From contig JAOSJP010000012.1 in assembly GCA_027494015.1 (NCBI GenBank), positions 62,001 to 126,000 of the forward strand: DNA of 64,000 nt. The letters are read 5' to 3'. The notes below the pieces were generated by a model. It had not been told where the DNA came from and ran no database searches. It saw only the letters and a program-made list of their open reading frames with translations. This DNA comes from Anaerolineae bacterium. GTDB taxonomy: Bacteria; Chloroflexota; Anaerolineae; Aggregatilineales; Aggregatilineaceae. Below, in pieces: positions 1-9,275 of the stretch. The translations under genes and the position numbers were made by a program. Position 1 is the stretch's first letter; the number at the start of each line of letters is the position of its first letter.

Positions 1-171
1 GCGATCCTCACCCGGCTCGACACTGGCGCGACGCTGGCGGCGCTGGGGCGCAGCGCAGACGGGGATTGGATTCGGGTGCAGGATGCGCGCCATACAGGGT
101 GGGTGGCGGCGTACCTGGTGACGCCCAACGCCGACCTTTCGCGGCTGCCGGTGCTCCCGCCATCGGAATAG
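1..171 (+). CDS. C-terminal end of a secreted SH3b-domain protein (partial)
   Basis: The window opens inside a reading frame that runs to a TAG at 169-171, leaving 56 residues. They form most of a bacterial SH3 (SH3b) fold, with the pattern G-x-W-I-x-V-x-D-A-x-x-x-G-W-V-A-A-Y-L-V, and end in a short tail LPVLPPSE. The same module and tail close the proteins at 25000-26703 and 54819-56435, so this is probably another secreted protein of that kind. SH3b domains usually bind peptides or cell-wall material. The N-terminal part and catalytic function are outside the window. Confidence 0.75.
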   Translation, partial: AILTRLDTGATLAALGRSADGDWIRVQDARHTGWVAAYLVTPNADLSRLPVLPPSE

Positions 172-240
172 GTCACGTGGACGCCCGCTGGGGCGACAAG
201 GCGTGATCGGACGAAGTGCTAACGTACAAAGGAGCCTGCC

Positions 241-834
241 ATGCTACGCAACCGACTTTTGACAGGGATGGCTGTCATTGTCCTGACTGCACTGGTCGTG
301 ATCATCGTCGCCCTGCTTGTCTCTGATTTTTCGTCTTCCGCAGCGAAATCAACGGCGACCGCGCCCGCTGAGCCGGCGGCAGAAAACACCAGCGAGGCAG
401 GCGACGCGCTCGCGGCGCACAAGGAGGCCATTCAACGGGTGATCGCGGAGGCTTTCAATGCCGGCGATGTGGCTGTGCTGGAAACGCTGTATTCCAGCGA
501 ATTCGTCGCGCACCTGCCGCCCAGTGAAGTGAATCGCCCGACGCTGACCCGCGACGATCTGTATGAGATCGTGCTGCTGCTGCGCGGGGCCATGCCAGAC
601 CTGGCGGTTTCGTCCGAGCGCGTGATCGCCGAAGGAGACTACGTGGCGGTGCAGGCTCGGCTGCAAGGCACCTTCGCCAGCGAGTTCTATGACTTCCCGC
701 CGACGGGAGAGCTGGTAGAGATGACCTTCATCGCGATCCATCGCTTCGACGCGGAGGGGGCCATCGCCGAGGCGTGGGTGAGCTACGATACGCTGGCTCT
801 GCGCCAGCAGCTTGGCCTGGGGACGGGCGAATAG
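241..834 (+). CDS. membrane-anchored SnoaL-like (NTF2-fold) protein
   Basis: The 197-residue protein starts at ATG 241 behind AAAGGAG at 229-235. Residues 8-28 form one hydrophobic segment (VIVLTALVVIIVALLV), followed by a low-complexity Ala/Thr linker and a SnoaL-like domain from about residue 60. Typical features are the helix with AFNAGDVAVLETLYSSEFVAH and the strands ending FIAIHRFDAEGAIAEAWVSYD. Members of this fold include polyketide cyclases and many proteins of unknown role, so no reaction can be named. It is probably exported and tethered. It stands alone between the SH3b protein and the repeat protein; family assignment is fairly secure, function is not. Confidence 0.7.
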   Translation: MLRNRLLTGMAVIVLTALVVIIVALLVSDFSSSAAKSTATAPAEPAAENTSEAGDALAAHKEAIQRVIAEAFNAGDVAVLETLYSSEFVAHLPPSEVNRPTLTRDDLYEIVLLLRGAMPDLAVSSERVIAEGDYVAVQARLQGTFASEFYDFPPTGELVEMTFIAIHRFDAEGAIAEAWVSYDTLALRQQLGLGTGE

Positions 835-930
835 CGCCCGCCCCAGGCGGACGGTGTGCCACCTGTCTGTGAGGGTCAGCGTCTGTTAAGAACGTTTTGC
901 AACTTTTAACGGGTTTTTATCATCATTATG

Positions 931-939
931 TGGTATAGT
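931..939 (+). promoter_or_regulatory. possible extended -10 promoter of the repeat protein gene
   Basis: TGG-TATAGT is an extended -10 type element about 110 bases upstream of the GTG start at 1051, in an AT-richer stretch (903-940) of an otherwise GC-rich window. No good -35 hexamer is found at 16-18 bases, so this is only a candidate. Confidence 0.3.
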
Positions 940-1050
940 GCCGAAGTGCGTATTGATTCGACTCTAATCCATTCACTGACAGCAGTCTGTTTCTCAAGCT
1001 CTTGTCTCAGTCCGCGACGGCTGGACTAGTGTGTTACGAGGAAGTGTTCG

Positions 1051-3276
1051 GTGAGTGCTCCAAGCCGCCTTCTGACTCTATTCTTCAGCCGACTGCTCAA
1101 GCTCGGTGTCGGCGCCGTCGCGGTGTTCCTGCTCGCCAACGGGGGCCTGGCTCTCCAGCCGCCAGCCACAGCGCTGGCTCAGGAGGGCGACGTTGGCTAT
1201 GTAGACTTCAGCTATGGCTCGTCGGCGACCTCTTCCCCGACTGGTGAGAAGCCGCAAAGCAAGCTGTGGTGGAATGACGGCGTCTGGTGGGGCATTCTGT
1301 ACAGCACGGCAGGCGGCGAATACCGCATCTACCGGCTGGACTGGACGACGCAAACATGGGCGGATATGGGCACGCCCGCCGACGACCGCGAATCCACCAA
1401 GGCGGATGCGCTGTGGGACGCGGGCGCGCAGAAGCTCTACGTCGTGTCGAATGTTTTCACCACCAGCGCGGCGGCGACCACGCAGTCCGGTTGGGGGCGG
1501 CTCTACCGCTACAGCTATAACAGCGCTGCCAAGCAGTACAGCCTCGACGCCGGCTTCCCCGTCACGGTGACACAGGGCAAGTCCGAGGCGCTGACCATCG
1601 CCAAAGACTCGACTGGCACGCTGTGGGTGGCCTATGTTGAGAGCCGCAAGGTGTTGGTCAACCACAGCCTGGGCGACGACGCCATCTGGGGCACGCCCTT
1701 TGTGCTGCCCACCTCCGGCGCGTCCAACGTGTCGAGCGACGACATCGCCACGATTATCGCCTTCCAGGGCAACAAGATCGCTGTGCTGTGGAGCAACCAG
1801 ATTGCGGACGCCATGTACGCGGCCATCCACAACGACGGCGCGCCCGACTCCGCCTGGCAGGAAGAGGTGCTCATTCAGGGCAGCGGGCAGGCGGACGATC
1901 ACCTGAACGCCGCTACGGATAGCCAGGGGCGCTTGTTTATAGCTGCCAAAACCAGCCTGACCGGCAGCAACCCGATGATTGTGCTCTATGTGCGCGCTGT
2001 GGCGGGCGGCTGGACGCGCTATACGTTCGGCACCGGCAACGATAGCCACACGCGCCCGATTGTGGTGCTCGACGAAGAGCACGGCGTGGTGCATATGTTC
2101 GCCACGTCCGGGCAGAGCGGCGGGGTGGTCTACCATAAACAGAGCGACATCAACGCCATCGCGTTTCCGCCGGGCAAGGGCGAAGTTTTCATCAGCAAGT
2201 CCACCACGTCCAAGACCAACGATCCATCCTCCACCAAGCAGACGGTGAACAGCGCCACCGGCCTGGTGGTTATTGCCAGCAACAACTCCACGCGCTTCTA
2301 CTATCACAATTTCCTCGATCTGTCGGGCGGGGAGCCGCCGCCGACGGCGACGCCGACCGATACGCCGACCGTGACTCTGACTCCTTCTGACACGCCGACG
2401 CCTTCTATCACGCCGACGCCCTCCGACACGCCCACGCCTTCTGATACGCCCACGCCCTCCGACACGCCGACGCCTTCTGACACACCCACGCCGTCGGATA
2501 CGCCAACGGACACACCGACTTTCACGCCCACATTCACCCCGACGGACACACCGACGCCGACGAATACGCCCATCCCGCCGTCGCTGTTGAGCTTTGCGCC
2601 CAGCGACGATGCGCGGGTGCTTTCGCGCAATCCGGGCAGCAACTATGGCTCCACAGCAGAGCTTCGCCTGCGGCTGCACAGCACAGAAATCTACCGCACG
2701 TACCTCAAGTTTGCGGTGAGCGGCGTGTCGGGCACGGTGACGCGGGCCACACTGCGCCTGTTCACCTACGATGGCGGCCCCGACGGGGGGACTGTCTACG
2801 CCGTGTCGAACGACTACGTAACTGGCGGTGCCTGGCTGGAGTCGGGCCTGACCTGGAACAACGCCCCGGCGCTGGGCGGAGCGCCCCTGGCTGCGGCGGG
2901 CGCGGTGGCCGACAACACGTGGATCGAGCTGGATGTGACGGGGGCGGTCAGCGGCAACGGCACTTTCAGCTTCGGGCTGGAGAACGCCTCGACCAACAGC
3001 GTCTACTTCTACAGCAAAGAAGCGGGGATCAACCCGCCGGAGCTGGTGATCGAGGTGGATACGGGGATACCTCCAACCCCCACAGAGACGCCCACGCCGA
3101 CGCTGACTCTGACCCCATCTGAGACGCCGACGCCTTCTGACACACCGACCGAGACGCCGACGCCGACCGAGACGCCGACGCCGACCGAGACGCCGACGCC
3201 CACGGAGACCCCGACTCCATCTGAGACGCCGACGCCGACCGAGACGCTGACGCCGACGGAGACCGACCCCATCTGA
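1051..3276 (+). CDS. secreted Thr/Pro-repeat DNRLRE-domain surface protein, N-terminal part (frameshifted)
   Basis: This frame has GTG 1051 with GAGGAAG at 1038-1044 as its ribosome site. It encodes a signal peptide (cleavage near ALAQ at residue 44), a region with propeller-like repeats (about 45-420), a TPTPSDTP linker (about 425-505), and a DNRLRE/CBM96-like domain (about 510-675, with TYLKF, TRATLRLF and LTWNNAPAL). It then enters a second TPTETP linker and stops at TGA 3274-3276. The stop comes from a 2-base-short repeat unit near 3260-3270: the unit reads GAGACCGACCCCATCTGAG where sister units read GAGACCCCGACTCCATCTGAG. The following frame continues the same repeat into a second DNRLRE domain, so 1051-5524 was very probably one gene for a large surface protein. 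Confidence 0.8.
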   Translation: MSAPSRLLTLFFSRLLKLGVGAVAVFLLANGGLALQPPATALAQEGDVGYVDFSYGSSATSSPTGEKPQSKLWWNDGVWWGILYSTAGGEYRIYRLDWTTQTWADMGTPADDRESTKADALWDAGAQKLYVVSNVFTTSAAATTQSGWGRLYRYSYNSAAKQYSLDAGFPVTVTQGKSEALTIAKDSTGTLWVAYVESRKVLVNHSLGDDAIWGTPFVLPTSGASNVSSDDIATIIAFQGNKIAVLWSNQIADAMYAAIHNDGAPDSAWQEEVLIQGSGQADDHLNAATDSQGRLFIAAKTSLTGSNPMIVLYVRAVAGGWTRYTFGTGNDSHTRPIVVLDEEHGVVHMFATSGQSGGVVYHKQSDINAIAFPPGKGEVFISKSTTSKTNDPSSTKQTVNSATGLVVIASNNSTRFYYHNFLDLSGGEPPPTATPTDTPTVTLTPSDTPTPSITPTPSDTPTPSDTPTPSDTPTPSDTPTPSDTPTDTPTFTPTFTPTDTPTPTNTPIPPSLLSFAPSDDARVLSRNPGSNYGSTAELRLRLHSTEIYRTYLKFAVSGVSGTVTRATLRLFTYDGGPDGGTVYAVSNDYVTGGAWLESGLTWNNAPALGGAPLAAAGAVADNTWIELDVTGAVSGNGTFSFGLENASTNSVYFYSKEAGINPPELVIEVDTGIPPTPTETPTPTLTLTPSETPTPSDTPTETPTPTETPTPTETPTPTETPTPSETPTPTETLTPTETDPI
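2350..2575 (+). repeat. first Thr/Pro linker tandem repeat
   Basis: Degenerate 9- and 18-base tandem units of the form GACACGCCGACGCCTTCT encode TPTPSDTP-type peptides. The linker separates the propeller-like region from the first DNRLRE domain. Confidence 0.85.
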
Positions 3277-3595
3277 GACGCCGACGCCTTCTGACACACC
3301 GACGCCTTCTGACACGCCGACCGAGACGCCGACGCCGACCGAGACGCCGACGCCCACGGAGACCCCGACTCCATCTGAGACGCCGACGCCGACCGAGACG
3401 CTGACGCCAACGGAGACCCCGACTCCATCTGAGACGCCGACGCCGTCGGATACCCCCACGCCTTCTGACACGCCGACCGAGACGCTGACGCCAACAGAGA
3501 CCCCGACTCCATCTGAGACGCCGACGCCGTCGGACACGCCGACCTTCACGCCCACCTTTACGCCGACGGACACGCCGACGCCAACGAATACGCCG
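3076..3595 (+). repeat. second, longer Thr/Pro linker tandem repeat with a frame break
   Basis: About 520 bases of the same degenerate units (GAGACGCCGACGCC and GACACGCCGACG types) encode ETPTP/SDTP peptides. A unit near 3260-3270 is 2 bases short, which puts the two halves of the gene in different frames. Repeats of this kind slip easily in replication and are also easily mis-assembled. Confidence 0.85.
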
Positions 3596-5524
3596 GTGCC
3601 GCCCTCGCTGCTGAGCTTTGCGCCGAGCGACGATGCGCGCGTCTATTCGCCCAGTCCAGACAAGAACTATGGCACTGGGAATTACCTGCGCACGCGGCTG
3701 ACCGATGTTGAGGCCTATCGTACTTACCTCAAGTTCTCGGTGAGCGGCGTGTCGGGGGCGGTGACGCGGGCCACGCTGCGCCTGTTCGCCTATGACGGCG
3801 GGCCTGACGGCGGGCGCGTCTACGCCGTGTCCAACGAGTATCTGACCGGCGGACCCTGGAACGAATTGGGCATCACCTGGAACAACGCGCCGGCCCTGGG
3901 CAACAGTCCCCTGGCCTTAGCGGGCGCGGTGGCCAACAACACGTGGATCGAGCTGGACGTGACGGCGGCCATCAGCGGCGACGGGACGTACAGCTTCGGG
4001 CTGGACAGCACTTCGAGCAACAGCGTGTACTACTACAGCAAAGAAGCCGCGATCAACCCGCCGGAGCTGGTGATCGAGGTGGATACGGGTGCACCTGCGG
4101 CGTTTGCGCCAGCGAGCGCGCCAGCTTCTCCGGCCACGATTGACCCGGCCAATGGCCGCATCACGGGCGACGCGCTCAACGTGGAGCCGACCGCGACGCC
4201 GTTCGTCGAGCCGACGCCGCTGCCCACGCCAACTCTGGCTGCGACGCCTACCGTCACGCTCGCCCCGCCGCCAACGGCGCTCCCTGCGCTGGTTCTGCTG
4301 GAGGCGGAGAGCGGCTACGTCCAGCAGACTGGCGGTTGGACGGCCTACGCCAGTGGCGCGGCCAGCGGCGGAGCCTACGTCTTCAGCAGCGGCAGCCCTG
4401 CCGACGCGCTGACCCTGACCTTCAGCGGGCCGCGCCTGGACGTGATCTATGTCGGGCACCCGGCGCTGGGTGCGCTGGGCATCGAAGTGGACGGCGTGCT
4501 GCTGGAGACGCGCGATACGGCGACGGCGGACAGCGCCTTCGGGCTGGTGGCCTCGCTGAGCAACCTGGGCGAAGGGCCGCACACGGCGCGCCTCTTCGCC
4601 GCGAGCGGCACGGTGGCGGTGGACGCTTTCGCCGTCGTTGAGCTGGCCGCGCCGCCCCCGGAGACGCCGCTCCCGCCGACACAGACTGTGCCGACGGACA
4701 TCGCGCCAGCCGAGAGCACGCCAACCGAAATCGCGCCGCCCACGCCGGAGGCCAGCCCGACGGCTCCGCTGGTGACGCTGCCCGCCCTCACGCCGACGGC
4801 GACACCCCTTGCGCTGCTGCTGCCCTGGGTTGAGACGTTCGACACCGGCGCGGGCTGGACGGCGGACGGCGCGTGGCGGCACGACGCGCAGACCGCCTAC
4901 CAGGGCGCGGCGTGGTTCGCCGCCAGCCAGGAGCGCGGGCAGCGCAGCACCCTGACCGCCGAAAGCTGGCTTGACCTGCGCTGGGCGGCGCAGCCCTCCC
5001 TGACCTTCTGGGCGCGCGAGATGCTCAGCAGCGGCGATACGCTGGCCGTTGACCTGACCATCGCCGGCAGCGGAACCTGGGTGGCGCTGGCCGAGCGCGC
5101 GGGGACGGTGCGCGACTGGACTCAGCACACGCTTGATCTGACGCTCTACCGGGGCATGGTGATCGGGCTGCGCTTCCGTTTGGAGACGGGCGGCCCCGTG
5201 GCCAACAGCGAGACGGCGCGGGGAGTCTGGATTGACGAGCTGCGCGTCGAAGACCTGGCCCTGGCGCTGCCACCTACCAGCACGCCCCTGCCCCCGACTC
5301 CGGCCCCGACCAGCACGCCGCTGCCGACGGCAACGCCAACGCCAATGCCAACGCCAACGCCGATCCCGGTGCCTACCGTGACGCCGTCCCCGGAGCCGAC
5401 GCCAGCGCCCACGCAGCCGCCAACCGCGCTGCCCAGCCCGGCACCGACTGCGACGGAGGAGCCGCCGTCGCCTGCGCCGCCTGATCCCCCCGGGCAGGAA
5501 CCGACCCCTACGCTGGTGCCTTAA
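3275..5524 (+). CDS. secreted Thr/Pro-repeat DNRLRE-domain surface protein, C-terminal part
   Basis: This frame is open from the slip point through the rest of the repeats, with no convincing ribosome site of its own; a GTG at 3596 is the first possible start after the repeats. After the linker comes a second DNRLRE domain (3600-4085 in DNA), almost a copy of the first one at 2580-3070. Two more beta-rich modules follow. DNA 4290-4650 starts LEAESGYVQQTGGW and looks carbohydrate-binding. DNA 4825-5260 ends GVWIDELRVEDL and resembles the MAM-like or immune-inhibitor-A type jelly roll. A Pro/Thr tail ends at TAA 5522-5524. No sortase motif or membrane anchor is seen. A cell-surface adhesion or matrix role is an inference. 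Confidence 0.75.
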   Translation, partial: ETPTPSDTPTPSDTPTETPTPTETPTPTETPTPSETPTPTETLTPTETPTPSETPTPSDTPTPSDTPTETLTPTETPTPSETPTPSDTPTFTPTFTPTDTPTPTNTPVPPSLLSFAPSDDARVYSPSPDKNYGTGNYLRTRLTDVEAYRTYLKFSVSGVSGAVTRATLRLFAYDGGPDGGRVYAVSNEYLTGGPWNELGITWNNAPALGNSPLALAGAVANNTWIELDVTAAISGDGTYSFGLDSTSSNSVYYYSKEAAINPPELVIEVDTGAPAAFAPASAPASPATIDPANGRITGDALNVEPTATPFVEPTPLPTPTLAATPTVTLAPPPTALPALVLLEAESGYVQQTGGWTAYASGAASGGAYVFSSGSPADALTLTFSGPRLDVIYVGHPALGALGIEVDGVLLETRDTATADSAFGLVASLSNLGEGPHTARLFAASGTVAVDAFAVVELAAPPPETPLPPTQTVPTDIAPAESTPTEIAPPTPEASPTAPLVTLPALTPTATPLALLLPWVETFDTGAGWTADGAWRHDAQTAYQGAAWFAASQERGQRSTLTAESWLDLRWAAQPSLTFWAREMLSSGDTLAVDLTIAGSGTWVALAERAGTVRDWTQHTLDLTLYRGMVIGLRFRLETGGPVANSETARGVWIDELRVEDLALALPPTSTPLPPTPAPTSTPLPTATPTPMPTPTPIPVPTVTPSPEPTPAPTQPPTALPSPAPTATEEPPSPAPPDPPGQEPTPTLVP

Positions 5525-5571
5525 TGCTGCTCCGGGCGTCCTCTTGAGGGACGTCTACGAGGGCAATCCCC

Positions 5572-5604
5572 GGCTGGCCGAGCTTGATGCCCGGCCAGCC
5601 TTTT
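5572..5604 (+). terminator. rho-independent terminator after the repeat protein
   Basis: GGCTGGCC at 5572-5579 pairs perfectly with GGCCAGCC at 5593-5600 around a 13-base loop, followed by TTTT. It lies about 48 bases after the stop at 5524 and separates this gene from the polysaccharide locus. Confidence 0.75.
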
Positions 5605-5656
5605 ACTAATTTCACGATGTCTCAAGAATCTCAGCAATTCTATACTCTTTCTACTA

Positions 5657-5685
5657 TTATCAAAACACTAAAACCATGCTATGAT
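5657..5685 (+). promoter_or_regulatory. probable sigma-70 promoter of the exopolysaccharide locus
   Basis: TTATCA at 5657-5662, a 17-base spacer, and TATGAT at 5680-5685 preceded by TGC (extended -10). It is the best promoter-like match in this intergenic region and faces the sugar transferase at 6138. Its use would give a leader of about 445 bases. Confidence 0.55.
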
Positions 5686-6137
5686 GAATGTGGAGATGAG
5701 CGCAATTCTGAGAGCCAGAGCTGCCCGGTCTTCGCACAGACAGGTACCGTGAGCTTTTTCGTCCGTCAAGTTAAGCTGTGCCGGATGGAGCCGACAGCGC
5801 CTGAGTGCCTCACACGACGTACCAGGGGAGTTATGGCGGTCAGCCAGCGGGTGCTGCCGCCCCTTCCCACGGTTCGCCGCATCGCAGCCTACATCGCAGC
5901 CCCGTGTCATGTCACAGCGCGTCGCTGATTGACTGCTCCGCTTATAAGTAGTGCTCCGTGGCGGGCCATCCGGTCTGACACGTGCCAGCTTGATTCATCA
6001 CTCACCGCAAAGCTCATAGGTTCAGGATGTGCTGTGCGGTGGGTGCACAGCATCGTTAGTGGCATCTCATCCCTCTGATCTCAGAGTGCTCAACACTGGC
6101 ACAAGGCACCAGGTTGGTGTGGGGAGGTTGGGAGTTG
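5686..6137 (+). other. long leader without a recognisable gene
   Basis: About 450 bases lie between the candidate promoter and the sugar transferase start. No known riboswitch motif was recognised. An open frame at 5584-5928 overlaps the promoter and has no protein-like character. The length would leave room for an attenuator, but none is clear. Confidence 0.4.
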
Positions 6138-6845
6138 ATGCAGGCGCAGACAGTGGTCTCTGCTATCCAGATGGAACGGCGTCTTTACTTCCTGTGCAAG
6201 CGGGTAGCGGATATTGCCCTGGCCTGTCTTCTCTTGCTGGGCCTCTCTCCCTTGTTGGCCCTCATCGCCATCCTGATCAAGCTGGATACTCCCGGCTCAG
6301 TCTTCTTCGTGCAGGAGCGAGTCGGCAGCCGGCGGCGCACGGTCGGCGGGCGGACGGTCTGGGAGATCGGCAGCTTCCGCATGATCAAGTTCCGCTCGAT
6401 GATCTGCGATGCTGACCCGACGCTGCACGAGCAGTACATCCACGCCTATACGTCGGGCGTGGCAGATGCAGCAGAAGTGAGCGGTGCGGCGGTCTACAAG
6501 CTGGTGAACGATCCGCGCGTCACGCGCGTGGGCCGCGCCCTGCGCCGCGCCAGCCTGGACGAGCTGCCGCAGTTGATCAACGTCCTGCGCGGCGAGATGA
6601 GCATCGTCGGGCCGCGCCCCGTCCCGCACTACGAGTTCAAAGACTACAAGGACTGGCATAAGGAGCGCATGGCCGCCACGCCAGGGCTGACCGGGCTGTG
6701 GCAGATCTCCGGGCGCTGCGAGAATTCGTTCGACGAACAGATGGAACTAGACATCGCGTATGTCCGCAACCAATCGCCGTGGCTCGATACCATGATCCTG
6801 CTGCGGACCCCGCTGGCGGTGCTGTCGGGGCGAGGTGCCGGGTGA
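6138..6845 (+). CDS. polyprenyl-phosphate sugar-1-phosphate transferase (priming enzyme of exopolysaccharide synthesis)
   Basis: The 235-residue protein belongs to the bacterial sugar transferase family (WcaJ/WbaP C-terminal domain type), which moves a hexose-1-phosphate from a UDP-sugar to undecaprenyl phosphate at the membrane. One hydrophobic N-terminal segment ([20 protein letters not shown]) is followed by the family signatures [27 protein letters not shown] and [14 protein letters not shown] 6138 is preferred because GGGAG at 6130-6134 precedes it; a GTG at 6114 is an alternative. The short form, without the extra membrane domain of WbaP, is typical. It is the first gene of the locus and probably commits sugar to the repeat unit. 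Confidence 0.92.
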   Translation: MQAQTVVSAIQMERRLYFLCKRVADIALACLLLLGLSPLLALIAILIKLDTPGSVFFVQERVGSRRRTVGGRTVWEIGSFRMIKFRSMICDADPTLHEQYIHAYTSGVADAAEVSGAAVYKLVNDPRVTRVGRALRRASLDELPQLINVLRGEMSIVGPRPVPHYEFKDYKDWHKERMAATPGLTGLWQISGRCENSFDEQMELDIAYVRNQSPWLDTMILLRTPLAVLSGRGAG

Positions 6846-6881
6846 GGTGCTCAGGGCTTTTTGTACTCAATGAGGTGTGCA

Positions 6882-7991
6882 ATGGCTGACCAAATGGGAC
6901 TTTTGATTGTGGGATGCGGGTATTGGGGGGTGAACTATGTTCGCAACTTCACCGAGATGCCCGAAACGCGCGTGGTGGCCATGTGCGACCAACGCGCCGA
7001 GCGTCTGAACGAGCTGCGGCGGCGCTTTCCGGAGCCTGTGCTGACGACCGATCTGGAGGAGGCGCTGCGCCTGCCCGGTGTGGACGCGGTGGTGGTCTGC
7101 ACCAACGCCACGGCGCATTACGACGTGGCGCGCCACTGCCTGGAGGCCGGCAAGCATGTGCTGATTGAGAAGCCGATGGCCACCTCTACGGAGCGCGCGC
7201 AGCGGCTGGTTGACCTGGCTGCGGCCCGGCGCCTCACGCTGATGGTGGGGCACATCTTCCTGTACAACGGCGCTGTCCGCAAGATCAAATCGTACATTGA
7301 CGAGGGCGCGCTGGGCGAGCTGTATTACCTGTACGCGCGCCGGACGAATCTCGGCCCTGTGCGCTTCGATGTGAACGCCCTGTGGGACCTGGCGCCGCAC
7401 GACGTGTCCATCTTCAACTATCTGCTCGGCGCGCGCCCTGAATGGGTCAGCGCCGTGGGCACGCAGGTGCTGCACAACTGCCGCGAGGACGTGGGCTTCA
7501 TGGTGCTGGGCTATCCCAACAAGACGCTCGGCCATGTGCATGTGAGCTGGGCCGATCCGCTCAAGGTGCGCGAAGTGGTGGTGGTTGGCAGCGACAAGCG
7601 CATCGTCTTCGACGATCTCAACCCCCTGGAGCGCGTGCGCATCTTCGACAAGGGCATCGCCGCGTCGCCGGTTGGCTCAGAGCCGACCACCTACGAGGAG
7701 TACCACTTCTCCATCCGCGATGGCGAGATCAGCAGCCCGAACATTGACTTTGGCGAGCCGCTCAAGACGCAGTGTCTGCACTTTGTGGAGTGCGTGAGCC
7801 AGGGGTGCCCGCCGCTCAGCGACGGCCTTGAAGGTCTGAATGTCGTGCGGGTGATGGAAGCGGTAGGACGCTCGATTGCGCAGCGTGGCGCGCCGGTCGA
7901 GCTTGAGTGGGAGGAGGCCGAGGACAAACCGGCCCGAGTCGTCATGGAGAGCACTTATGAGCGCCGAACCAGTACGGGTGCCGTTCATTGA
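6882..7991 (+). CDS. Gfo/Idh/MocA-family NAD(P)-dependent sugar oxidoreductase
   Basis: The 369-residue protein starts with MADQMGLLIVGCGYWG, where GCGYWG is the Rossmann dinucleotide loop. EKPMATS is the conserved EKP motif carrying the catalytic lysine, followed by the C-terminal alpha/beta dimer domain. ATG 6882 has TGAGGTG at 6870-6876; an upstream TTG at 6861 is less likely. The stop overlaps the start of the aminotransferase by 35 bases, implying coupling. In WlbA/WbpB-type pathways such an enzyme oxidises C3 of a UDP-N-acetyl-hexosaminuronic acid, and the neighbouring aminotransferase then adds an amino group. That pairing is the best guess here, but the substrate is not shown by the sequence. 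Confidence 0.9.
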   Translation: MADQMGLLIVGCGYWGVNYVRNFTEMPETRVVAMCDQRAERLNELRRRFPEPVLTTDLEEALRLPGVDAVVVCTNATAHYDVARHCLEAGKHVLIEKPMATSTERAQRLVDLAAARRLTLMVGHIFLYNGAVRKIKSYIDEGALGELYYLYARRTNLGPVRFDVNALWDLAPHDVSIFNYLLGARPEWVSAVGTQVLHNCREDVGFMVLGYPNKTLGHVHVSWADPLKVREVVVVGSDKRIVFDDLNPLERVRIFDKGIAASPVGSEPTTYEEYHFSIRDGEISSPNIDFGEPLKTQCLHFVECVSQGCPPLSDGLEGLNVVRVMEAVGRSIAQRGAPVELEWEEAEDKPARVVMESTYERRTSTGAVH

Positions 7992-9099
7992 TCTAACCGC
8001 CCAGCGCCTGCCGCTTGCGCAGGAGATTGACGAGGCGCTGGCCAGGGTGATGCGCTCGAACAGCTACATCCTCGGCGAAGAGGTGGAGTTGTTCGAGCAG
8101 GAGTTTGCCGCGTACTGCGGGGTGGCGCACGCGGTGGGGGTGGATTCGGGGACTTCGGCGCTGGAGCTGATCCTGCGCGCCTATGACATCGGCCCCGGCG
8201 ACGAGGTGATCACGGCGGCCAACACCTTCGTCGCCACGACCTTCGCCATCAGCTATACGGGCGCGCGCCCGGTGCTGGTGGACGTAGACCCCTACACCTA
8301 CACGCTCGACATCTTCCAGCTTCAGGAGGCGATCACGCCGCGCACGCGGGCGATCATGCCGGTGCATCTCTACGGTCAGCCCGCCGACATGGAGCCGATC
8401 CTGGCCCTGGCCCACCAGCACAACCTGATCGTCATCGAGGACGCCTGCCAGGCGCACGGCTCGCGCTACAAAGGGCGGCGCGCCGGCTCGCTGGGCCACG
8501 CCGCTGCTTTCAGCTTCTACCCGGCCAAGAACCTGGGTGCGTTCGGCGACGGGGGCATGGTGGTGACCAACAACCCGGACATCGCCGACACGATCGGTAA
8601 GCTGCGCAACTACGGCCAGAGCGCGAAGTATTATCACGACCTGCTGGGCTATAACCGGCGGCTGGACACGCTGCAGGCCGCTGTGCTGCGCATCAAGCTG
8701 CGGCACCTGGACGAGTGGAACGCCGCGCGGCGCGCTCATGCCCGGCTGTACCAGCAATTGCTGGGCGGCAATGGCATCCGCCTGCCGGTGGAAGCCAACT
8801 ACTCCGAGGCAGTGTGGCATCTGTACGTCATCCGCACCGTCGCTCGTGATGCGCTACAGGCTCACCTGAAGGAGCGGAACATCGGCACGGGCATCCACTA
8901 TCCGGTGCCCGTTCACCTGCAGGCTGCGCACTGCGACCTGGGCTACGGCACGGGCGACTTCCCGGTGACCGAGCACAGCGCCGGAGAAATACTGTCGCTG
9001 CCGATGTACGCTGAGCTAACGCCTGCGCAGATCGCCTATGTCGCCGACACAATCAAGACGTTTCTCGCGGAGCATATCCGGCTGCACGCGGTCGGCTGA
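7957..9099 (+). CDS. DegT/DnrJ/EryC1/StrS-family PLP sugar aminotransferase
   Basis: The 380-residue protein has the hallmarks of nucleotide-sugar aminotransferases: VDSGTSALELILRAYDIGPG near the cofactor phosphate site, EDACQAHGS, and the PLP-lysine segment FYPAKNLGAFGDGGM. The start MSAEPVRVPFIDL at 7957 has GGAG shortly before it and lies inside the end of the oxidoreductase. The C-terminal HIRLHAVG closes at 9099. Together with the preceding oxidoreductase it probably makes an amino sugar for the polysaccharide. Confidence 0.92.
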   Translation: MSAEPVRVPFIDLTAQRLPLAQEIDEALARVMRSNSYILGEEVELFEQEFAAYCGVAHAVGVDSGTSALELILRAYDIGPGDEVITAANTFVATTFAISYTGARPVLVDVDPYTYTLDIFQLQEAITPRTRAIMPVHLYGQPADMEPILALAHQHNLIVIEDACQAHGSRYKGRRAGSLGHAAAFSFYPAKNLGAFGDGGMVVTNNPDIADTIGKLRNYGQSAKYYHDLLGYNRRLDTLQAAVLRIKLRHLDEWNAARRAHARLYQQLLGGNGIRLPVEANYSEAVWHLYVIRTVARDALQAHLKERNIGTGIHYPVPVHLQAAHCDLGYGTGDFPVTEHSAGEILSLPMYAELTPAQIAYVADTIKTFLAEHIRLHAVG

Positions 9100-9104
9100 T
9101 CGTG

Positions 9105-9137
9105 GAATTGCGGATTGCGAATTGCGGATTGGAAGCG
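9105..9137. repeat. short AATTGCGGATTGCG-type intergenic repeat
   Basis: Tandem GAATTGCGGATTGC words in the gap between two genes. Related words occur twice at 16366-16605 in inverted orientation. The rest of the gap to 9275 shows no gene. Confidence 0.6.
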
Positions 9138-9275
9138 TCTGTTTTGGCGCGCGGAGAGGGGACTCAGCCACAAACGTGACTCCCCCTCTCTGTTTATGAA
9201 GTTGGAGACCGGAGGGTAAGGGCCTCCGGGGATTCCATTCGCCGGGCGGCAGCGAGCCGTCACAAGAGGTTGGCT

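Noticed and set aside
1078..3573. Long antisense open frame (831 residues) opposite the repeat protein
   Set aside because: It has only low-complexity VGVSVGVGV and Arg-rich text, a mirror of the Thr/Pro repeat on the other strand.
5584..5928. 114-residue open frame upstream of the polysaccharide locus
   Set aside because: It overlaps the best promoter and has no protein-like composition or ribosome site.
5929..5948. TTGACT and TATAAG as a promoter
   Set aside because: Spacer is only eight bases, too short for sigma-70.
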